From NCBI GenBank assembly GCA_037176905.1, contig JBBBWG010003170.1:1-31797 (forward strand): 31,797 nucleotides of DNA. Direction: 5' to 3'. The translations under genes and the position numbers were made by a program. Shown here one piece after another: positions 1 to 10,500 of this stretch (positions are counted from its first letter, which is position 1; each line of letters opens with the position of its first letter). The notes under the pieces are model-generated. The model saw only the letters and a list, made by a program, of their open reading frames with translations. It made no database searches and had not been told where the DNA came from. Source of the stretch: Azolla pinnata. Taxonomy: Eukaryota; Streptophyta; Polypodiopsida; Salviniales; Salviniaceae.

Positions 1-1514
1 ACTCCGAGACTTTATTTGGCTTGACATGGAAAAACCGTTTTACCAGGCATGTCATGAATTTGAAAATCTAATTCCTCTTCTAATGAATAACAGGAAATTT
101 ATGATCTTACAAGGCTTCAGGAATGTTTTTTTGGTTTAATTATGTATTTGTGATGAGTGGAACTGACTTAAGAAATTCTAGGGGGATTTAAAATCAGAAA
201 TTGCAGAACCTCTTATAAAAGCAGCGTTGTGCTTGATATGCTAGGATGAGTCTTGACGGGAAGGACTGGTAGCCCCTTTGGTACTTTGTTATGGATAATC
301 GATTCAGGAGCCAAATAAAACATGTTATTCAGCAACTGAAACCCACATGTTCAACTTAATCAAAGAAACCTCTTAGTGACTTGTTGTCACTTACATGCAA
401 CATGAGATCACATGGTCTGAAACAAATTGAAATGGAATGCTAACCAGGCTAGCTGCATTGTGATTCCAGAGCAAGCTGGCACTGTCCCCACTGTCCTCAG
501 CAGACCTTTGGCTTTTGGTCACTTCGTCAGGGGTCATGCAATGCTGGATTATACTCGTAGCTCAGCAGATCTTAAATCTTGCACAGTTACACATCTAAAA
601 CATCTAATCATCGACAAATTTTAGATGCTTTTATCAAACTATAAATCCATAATAGTGTAAAGGTCTATAAACTTAATAGCAAACTGTAGCGTGTCAGTTA
701 GCACAACAATATATTTTTATCTGGAAATCTCTATGTGCAAAAATAGAATAAGCAAGGCCAAGGACCTGTAACTATTATTTAATTTATGAAAAACCTTCTG
801 AATCTGATAATGGTCTTTCTACTCCTTATTATCTTGATCATGATCAATATCAGCATCATCATCACTGTTGTCATGCCATGGTTGTCATGGTCATCAGCAT
901 CAACTTCAGCATCACCATCGTCGTCATTATCATGGTCGTCATCATCATCCTTATTTTTCTCTTCAGTCAAACTGCCTAATTCTTCCGTTTCTTCACAATC
1001 AGGATGATTCATATCACCACCCATCCTCATGGTGGTCATTTTCTTTACCTTCAGTCGAACTGCCTAATTCGTCCTCTTCTTCTGAATCAGGATCGTTCTT
1101 ATCACCTCTTTTCACTTACTCTTTGTTGTCCTCTTTCTTTCCATGAGAATATCCTGGCCTTTTCCATGACATGAGCACACCCACTTCTTACTCCTTTCTG
1201 ATTTTATTTTCCCTATTTTCTGTTTTTCTTGGATCTAGAAAGAACTATGTTTGGACTTTGTAGAGTGCTAAAGGAGTTTTTTGGATCCTTTTCATTGTAA
1301 TTTTCTACGAGAGCAAGTGAAATAGAGTAATAAATGGTGTAGGAACAGAGCTAAAGTAACACCTGTTGACAATATGCATACTTATGAATCTCCTAGTGTA
1401 TATATCTCAAGGTATTGATAAATTGGTAAAGTCAATTTTATATGATCAAATGTTTAAAGCCTTCTGCATCTAATAATGTAAAAGTAATGTTTATTTTTCT
1501 ATCGATCCACACAG
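1..1514. other. Upstream intronic or unassigned sequence of the deubiquitinase gene
   Basis: The first traceable deubiquitinase exon starts at 1515 with an acceptor and in open frame, so the gene must continue upstream and this stretch is probably intron, possibly with exons I could not recognise. A frame beginning at base 2 stays open to about 139 (it reads LRDFIWLDMEKPF near its start) but has no match I can name and no convincing donor. A second short open frame at 427-624 is also unrecognised. Bases 779-1146 hold a low-complexity acidic-coding repeat on the minus strand, listed separately. Confidence 0.5.
783..1146 (-). repeat. Degenerate acidic-coding repeat, possible pseudogene fragment
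   Basis: Read on the minus strand, two diverged copies about 87 bases apart encode NDPDSEEEDELGSSTEGK (around 1110-1050) and NHPDCEETEELGSLTEEK (around 1015-960), followed by an Asp/His-rich run (DDDDDHDNDDDGD, about 960-905). The two copies are not in one continuous frame: a stop and a frame change separate them. This looks like a fragment of an acidic, disordered protein gene, or a trinucleotide-rich minisatellite that happens to read as one. It sits antisense inside the presumed intron upstream of base 1515. No function can be assigned. Confidence 0.4.
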
Positions 1515-4500
1515 GATCATATCTCTAAGAAGATGCAGCTGCAACAGCTAATAAGGGATCATGATCTATTTAATATGGTTGGTGTTTATGGAACTATATA
1601 TCTTTATATGGATTTTTTTGCATAAACTAGCTTCTTAACTGTCTTGAGCTCAACTGTCTTGTCTGCAGGTAGTTAGTAGCCTAGAAAAGTACATGGGAAA
1701 AATCCGGTCCAAGGTTGATGCGAAATTGTCTGATATGAGATTGTGTGGGATTGAAAGTTCTTACTTTTCTCACGAGGAAGAAGTTAAGGAGAGGCTTGAT
1801 TTCCTTCTTTTTTCCTTGCAGGTTAATATATGAGTTATTGATTTTTGTGAAAAGTCCCTTCTATTATATATGACAGTTTCAATATTATATTGAGATTTTT
1901 GTGGTATGTCTGCAGTCTAGTGGTTTAAGCCTTTCATGGGAGACAAGTGAAAGGTTATGGAACTGTATGATTGAATCCCCAACATCTAAGGCAGACAGAG
2001 AAAGTGGTTTCAGTTGGTTCTGTGATGCACTTGACAAATGGTCTCTTCTGGCTTTTGATGCACAAATTAATATCCTCACAAAGAAAATAATCCAGCTTGA
2101 TCCTTCATCTTTGTCTCAGGCAGCCTGGAGGTGCATATTGTTTCTTTATGCACTCAATACTTTGCTGAGCAGTGAGTGATATTTCTCCCTGTTATTGGCA
2201 GGTGCTTCTTAAGATTATTTTTGTGGGTGAACCAAAGTAAGGAGAAACTTAAACCTACACAACTGGAGGATGCTCCTATTACTCATGATCTGGATCTTGT
2301 TGGTTTGGATTATCTTTGGCAAATAGTTTTTTGCTCCCAACTTGAGCCAATCATTGACCAAAGCATCAATATTCTTAGGGAAATCTATACTTGTCTTTCT
2401 GATTCTCTCCAAGAAGACCTTGTTGGTATACGACAGAGGTTTATTGACAAATGTATCGAGTTCTTAGATAAAATTCTTGAGCTTGGAGGGTTCAAGTGGG
2501 CAGAGGCCTCCGATAGTAGCAGTGTTGCTAGCTGCAGTATGGTTGAAGGGTCTAGTGAAATTGCGGAGAAGCAAGAGGAGAAAGATGCAGTTAGCTCAAC
2601 ATCAGTTGCTGAAAATAGAATGCATGAAGGACAAGCTATTGCAGATTCTACTGGTTTGCCTATTGGTGAAACACGTCAGGTTGAGAACTGTCTCAGAATG
2701 CTTAGGGTACGGAAGTGTTTCTAAATTTGCAATATTAGAATATTCAAATGATTGGATTGTTTTCATGTAAGTTTTCTTTGTAGACGTTTATCGTCAGATG
2801 TGAAGGTAGATGTCCCCGCTCAATCCATCCTCATACAGCATCCTTTCAAGGAAGGCCCTTTATGTTGGGGGTATGTTGGATAACCTCTCAAATTGTTTTT
2901 TCTATGGTATGAAGTATAACTGAGTAGTTCATGTTCATCTGCAGGTTACCACATCTAACAAGCAATCAACTAGGTTTGATGTCACAGTTCACACAAATGA
3001 ATACTTATCTACCCTCCGTGCAAAGGTGACCTGCTTATAATTGAACAACTATGGATAAGCCTTTCACATCTTGACATTCAGTTTGTAGGTTTATTAATTA
3101 GATTTATTGTTGTGCGTGCATGCTATCTTGCAGGTGGCTAAACTGCTAGATCATACTGTTTCCCGAGTCAGATTGACGTATTTGAATAGGGAACTCGTAC
3201 AAGACTCACAGGTAGAGATGTTGGATTACCTGTTTTGTATAAAGGATTCACATTGAGGCATGATAGGAAACTGACTCCTTTGTTTATAGGTTCTTTGGCA
3301 GTGTGGTTTGATTGGTGGGCAAACAATTTCTGCCTCTGTAAGCAATGATATCATTATGAAACAATCTTTCGTATGTATTGTGCCGTATGGGCATGATTTG
3401 GAAGCACACTTTATTCAGGTAAATCTGGTAGAGCGAGTAAACAAGCCAACAGATGAGAGTCATCTACCGGGCATATTAATATCCAATAACATTAAGGCAT
3501 GCACACTCTTGTTTCTTTTCTTATATTTATGTAAATTTGCAATAAAGCTGCTTCACTTGTTTCCTTGTTTCTTCACTTTTAATTTGTTTTGAAGTGCAAG
3601 CAAAATGCATGAATCGTTTGTTGTTGTATTTTTCAGTTCTATGATACTCTCTTCAAGCTGGCGAATGCAACCGATACTAATATACGTGAAGTATTATCCG
3701 TTTATTCTTGATTGCAAGGATGGCATCTAGTAGTGGAGTTCCTGCTCCATGATACTAACATGTTTATTTTCTACTGTTAGGCTGCAAACAATTTACTTGC
3801 CATTCTTCCAACACACCCTGGTATACTGGCAGATTTTCAAGTAAGATTCTGTCTGTGCATGCATGAATAATGCTATACATGATTTTCAAGTAAGAGTGAT
3901 TTCTATATGTGCATGCATGAATTATGATATACATGCTTTGTTCAGTCTGAAAACTTCTCTCCTTATATCAGGATCTTTACAAAAAGAATGTTGAAGATAA
4001 CCGGTTGCTTCTGATGTCACATTTTGGAGCTCGGTCACGGCTATTATACTCCCTTCAGGTACTCATATTTTGGGCTGCTATGGAAATGATTATGCTGTAA
4101 TATAATGCCTTAGAAGGTCATTCATCCTGTTTTCCTTATTCTCATGATTGCTTTTCCTGATTGAGGCCTGGTGGTAGTCTATGGATTGCATGCATATTCA
4201 TGATGCCAGATCACTTGCTTTTTGGTGGGCACCTTTCTGGATTTAGACCAGTGGGTTTACTATACTCTTTATCCAAAAATCTCTGCATTTTATTGGAGGT
4301 CTGATTGTGGTAAGCAATTAGCTCGACCAGTCACAATGGTGGCGGGGAGTGGTTTTGAGAGTGTCACTGAGGAAGAGTTGATTTGTTATACTTGAAATTT
4401 AATAACGATGCGATGTGAACTGTCCAATTCTCATATGTTGTTCAACCCTGTTATTGGGATGTTTAATTGCTTGTTTTGTGATGTACTTCCTGTTTTTCAA

Positions 4501-7500
4501 TAGAATCAAATAAGTTTAGGTGTTTTCTTTCACTTGAAATTATGACTGTTACAGGTGCTTGACGGTTTGGTCATGCCAGTAAACCGTCCTGTTGATACGC
4601 ATACACTAATGTTCCGTAAAGCATTTCTCCAAGCCGGTGGCATTCAGTAGGCATTTGTGGCTTTTAGTGCGTCTTCATCAGATGAAAAATGCAGTCATTA
4701 ATTTTGGCATGCATGTGTAGGCATTTGCTAGCTATCCTCGATCCAGGCACCTTACCTGAAGGTGTTGATAATCAAACTCGTCGTGGATGTTATGCAAGCT
4801 GCTTACGGCTCTTAAAATTCTTGGTTAGTTTTCCTTGATTATCAGTAGTTGATTATTGACTCCGGCAAGTGTGTATGGACCCTCAGATCAGAATCAGAGC
4901 TGTTATTGTACATTTTTTTCTCATACAGAGCTGTATAAATTAGGAAATCCTTTGAGGAGCCCTTAGAAATTCTAAACAATATCTGTATTTTGCTTATAAC
5001 TGGACACCATGATTTCATATTGGCTGCAGCTGTCAGACAAAATGGTTTACGAGGACATGGTTTTACCGTTAAATGAAGTGACTGACCTGAAAAGGCATGC
5101 AATCTACACTCTCGCTTATTTAAAGTTTTGTTGTGTACACATTCTAATGAAAATATTCTCTTGTGCTTGTGTGTGTGAATTGGATAGTTCGACAGAAGTG
5201 AAAGTGGATTCAGATATATGTGCTGAAGATATGCAGACTAATAAGGTGGAGGAGACACATGTAAAGGTGTGTATGTGAAAGATAAAAAGTCTTAATTGTA
5301 CATTTTGAGTTGTTCAAGGAGGGAGTTAGTCAGAGATGTGGTTAGACTTGTTCAGCATTACGGGCTATTCAAACCTGAACTATTTGACTTTCTTGAGATT
5401 GAGATACTTGCATTTATGCTTTTGTTTTCCTCCACATTGATTGTCATCATATTATGTTTACTTACAAAAGTTATGCAGGCGGACCAGAACTTGATTGATA
5501 TGTCTTTAATTGTATGTGCTCTGAGGCGGATTACATGGGTTGCGGCAATCGGACAGCTACCAGCATTGGGAAGCTCATTTCCAGTGAATTCAGTCCTAGC
5601 AAAGAATACTGGGAAGTCTGCTAAGGCAAGTGAACTTACGCAATGAATGATCAGGAAAGACCAGTTTTCTTTATCTAATTTCTTACTGTTGCTTTCAGAA
5701 GCGGTCCTTTCCTGATGATGCTGAATCTGGTTTAGATCCAGAAGACCAGTATTTGTGCTTTGAAGCATTGGACTTTTTGGTTAGTTCTATACACATGTTT
5801 GTTATCTTGTCAATCTGAATTTACTAGAGAAATGTATTTTATATATTTGGAAAAGCTTTTCAGTTTTTTGGTTTTGTTTTCTGTGCGATGGTAGTCATAA
5901 TCAGTAATTTTACACATCTTTGAAATTGTTTTCCAAAATAATTTGAATAACTGCAAACTTATTGTACTTGCTTCTTTGAGAAGCCTGGGTTAGAGAGCTC
6001 CAAAATGTTTATTTCTAGGGTAGCGTATTTCAGGATTGCATAGTTCCATCTGTATCTCCCATTATTTCCATCTGACATACTTTCCATCTATGCTCACAAG
6101 TTGGTATGTCCTGTTTCTTGTTGGATTCTGTGGAACTAGGGAACTCTCACGCTTGATGCAACACTTGATAGCCCAATTCTGATATCAGTTGAATAATATC
6201 TTTATATATAATATTTAATATGGCTGTGTTAAAAATGGATGTTTTTTTCTCACGATGAGAGATGTCATTACAGTATTTTATCTTTTGATTAAAAAGGAAT
6301 ACATCTTCAATTTTTTTTATGCTTTATTGCCTTCATTTTCTGTACTAACTATGCCAAATATTAATCACGTGTCTCAACCACCTTGTTCTTAGAGAGGTTT
6401 GGCTAGTATTATGTTGAGTGGGTGGCTTTGCATCAATGGGTCACATATGATAGAAGCATCATTGCCACATGTACAATCTGTCACTGAACATTTGGCACAT
6501 ACAGTTCTTAAGTAGCGAAAGTTTTTGTATTGGTGATTTTTTTGGAATATCACATGCCATTGATGATCGGGGCTATATGTATTTGTGTATGCTAGTTATT
6601 TTCTGTTTGCTCCGAAGCTTTGACAGATAGCTAGAAAAACGTCTTCAGCATAAACTTATTTGTTCTTAGTCTGATTAGAAATGTTGCTTTTTAACTTACG
6701 AATGATTAAATATGCTACCAAATCATTCTTCTACTAACAATTTCTGCAATGAAAGCAGATGCTGTGTCTCACCAGGCATAAATACTTGTGGCAATCTTTT
6801 TTCACTTCACCAGAGACAGACAACTTCATTGTGGTATGATCATTGGATATATTTTACTGATGAATGTATGGGGTTCCATTGCTTATATGTAAGATATGAC
6901 AGGCAATGATCTTACATTCACCCGACAAAAGTGTGCGCTATCGAGCTGCAATCAGTTTCATGAAGCTATGGTATGAATTACCATGTGTTTATATGTACTT
7001 AAAGGCCAAAAGCATGTTCAAGCTGTTTTGATACCACATATGTAGGGTTCTCACATTTCCATTTGTGGCAGTGTTGTTAGACATGGGGTCGATCGTCTTG
7101 CACACAGGCGTGTACTAACAGCTTTATTGGGTGCTAAAAATGAGGTTGCTCAGCACCCAAAACGTTGCCAGCATGTATGTGCACATGATGATTGTCGCCT
7201 ATGCGTCCATTGTAAATGCAATTTGGTGGGCATTGTATCTTGATGTATTGTATATTTTGTGGGTTTTCAGTATTGGGAGCTCTTAGCTCATCTTTTGTAC
7301 TCCTTAGAAGGGCGGGAGGAGCATGAAGTTGCTGAGCAACAGCTAGAAGATGAGCTTCAGTGGCTGAGCTCAGCACCTGCCGCCGTGGAGGATGATGACA
7401 GGGTACCTTTTTAATTAATGCTGGCTATTTGATATACTTTTTATGTTCTTGGAAGCATGATGTCATGGTCACACTTGTGCTTCTGTAGCTTTTGGAAGGC

Positions 7501-10500
7501 CACTTACATTTGATGAAAGTACTCGTTGATGTGCTGGATAAAAGAGTTATTGGTGCCGATCCGAATAAAAAAGGACGAGGCCTGATCCAACTGGTTTGTT
7601 TCTGTATTTCTTGCATCTTAATTTCTAGGCCTGCCACTGCTACAATCTTGTCCAAAAATGTGATTATTTTCTTTTAATGTTTATGAACAGCTTATCAAGC
7701 ACTTCCTTTTTCCAGACTCTGCAATTTTATTGCATGAGGATGAAGCACACTCTAGGAAAATGCATGATGTCCACTTCGGCATTTTTGGGATTTCACCTGA
7801 GGAAGATGGCGTATTGCAGGCCAAATGCAGTACTCGGGGAAGTCGGGAAAAGGCTTTTCAGCTTCTTCTATGCCTTGCTACTCATTGTAAAGAAAGTTTT
7901 GAGGAGATCGTTAATTTGATTTTGAAGATTCACCTTTCGGAACAGGTTTTAGATTGGGAACACTTGCCTTCATATGGGCGAAAAGCCATTGGAGGCTATG
8001 TTGGCTTGAAAAATGCAGGTGCAACGTGCTATATGAACTCTGTTTTCCAGCAGTTGTTTATGCAACCTGAGGTTCGGAGGAGTGTTTTAGCTTGTACAGA
8101 GTGTGATGATGTAGAAAAGGCAGGTTCAGTATTCTTCCAGCTACAGGCTATGTTTGGTGCCCTTTTAGGAAGTAGCCTTGATTATTACACACCTCAAGGT
8201 TTTTGGTGTGCTTATCGAGACTATGATGGGATGCCTATTAACCTTAGAGAGCATCAAGATGCATTTGAATTTTTCAACCGATTGTATGATTCAATCGACG
8301 AAACTCTAAAGTGTACACATCAAGAGACGACATTAACCAGAATATTTGGTGGAGTATTTGCCCAGCAGGTAATGCTTTATGCAAGTTATTACTGTCAAAG
8401 TTTACTGTCAAAGTTGTGGTTTCATTGTAGAAAAGTAGGTTATTGTGCATCGTAAGTCTTGATATTCAGGCTCTTCAATATACAAAGCTTGGTTTAATTT
8501 TGATAATGGATTCATTTGTAGGTAATTTGTCGTGGCTGCCCCCACAGGAGTGTCAGAGAAGAACCCTTTGCAGCCATAAGTGTTGATGTAAAGAACAAGA
8601 AGGATCTTGTTGAGTCTCTGGAGGCATTTGTTCGGGGTGATCTTTTAGAGGGTGACAATGCATATTATTGTGATGAATGTGGGGCTAAAGTGGATGCATT
8701 AAAGCGTGTTTGCGTGAAAGCTTTGCCTCATACTCTTGTTATACACCTCAAGAGGTTTGACTTCGATTATGAAACAATGCAACGGTTGAAGTTGAAAGAC
8801 CGATTTGAATTTCCGACATACATCGACATGAAGCCATATACTGTTGAAGGTTTAACATTACGGGAAATGCAAAATCCTAGTCCTAGGAGCAACAATGATA
8901 CTTACTTAAATGCAGGGCTGAAAGCAGATAATGTTTCTGATTTACTCAAGCCTGATGCATACTATCAATATGATCTTGTGGGTGTTGTTGTACATTCTGG
9001 CACTGCATTTGCTGGGCATTATTACTCATACATAAAACAGCGTCGTGGGGATCATCCTCTAAGTTGTGGACATGGCCAAACTGGCGGGTACTTCATTTAG
9101 CTTGGTTATTTTATGTTCTGTTTTCTAGCTTGTATATGTGGCAGGGGTGATGGAATTTTGTTCTGTTTAAACAGATGGATTGCTTTTGATGATAAGAATG
9201 TAGAACCATACGACATCAATGATTTGGAAAAGGATTGCTTTGGAGGAAAATATACAGTTGATGTTTATGACAATTTTTTGAAGACTACTGCACCACAGGT
9301 AAGCTTGATTGGGAACTGTGCCACACCAGTAGCAAGCTCAAATTCTCATTTTGTATCAATCAACAATTAACTTGCTCTGCTCAACATGCTTCCCCTGTTT
9401 CTTGCCTGATTTAGGAGTTTGACAGGCCAAATAGTGCATACATGCTATTTTATGAAAGGTCACAGTCCGAGGTATTTATTACTAGTAGCACCTGAAATTT
9501 TTCTGTTATATTGTACATCTATCCCCTTTGAGACCAATTCTAATTAATGTGTTCCGTGTGTCTTCTAGGTATCATTGACATGTTCTCCATCCCAGACAGA
9601 AACATCTCTTTCAAAGGGTAAGTCAGGAGTGCTAATTGGTTAATGTTAGATGTGAAGTACGAAGTAAACCATCTGATTATTATTTGCATACTCAGATGAG
9701 AATGGAGATGCACAAATGAAGGAAATATCTTTTCATGAACGCATGCCAGACCTGTACGTCAAATTGCTCTCTGGAACTAGCTAGTAAATCATATGATTTT
9801 AAGGATTTAGATGGCGCTGATTTGCATTATTTTTGCAGCAAGAATATTCAAATGCCTGCTTCAGTGCATCGCAGTGTTTGGCAAGAAAATTTAAGGTCTA
9901 ATGTGCCTAATTCTTTTAAATTTTTGTTTGGATGTATATTATTTTGACATTTGATTTTTTGGTCCTTCTAGATTTATACACGAGAATCATCTCATGGATA
10001 AAGACTATTTTAGATTCCTCTTCAGATTAGTTGAAGTAAATTACGACTTAATTGAGGCCAAGTAAGTTTCAGCATTTTGCCTATGTCACATCCTGTGCAC
10101 TCTACATAAACGTTCTCAGAGGTCTTTGTACGCAGACCTGCGTGAAAATCAAAGTTTGCGGACGTTTCTAGTTGCAAATCGCTATTGATACTTTGGGATG
10201 AAATTTTGGAACATAAAGGTTTCTTTTCTGACCAATTGCTTCCCTTGTGCTGTTAGTGCTTCTCGGACTTGCCAGAGGACTGCTGAACAGAATCTGGTAG
10301 GAAAAAGTGCTGCAGAGTTGGGCTTTCATGAGTCACTTATAACTGATGGTTCTGTTGATGAGTTTTCCAAAATCATAATAACGCTCTCTACTGAGTTTCT
10401 GCTAAGGGTTTATTTTCGAATGCATGGAAATCTCCGTGAGGACCTTCCCCTGTGGAAGGTATTATGTCAACATTCATGGTTGTGGTGGAGGGATTGTGTT

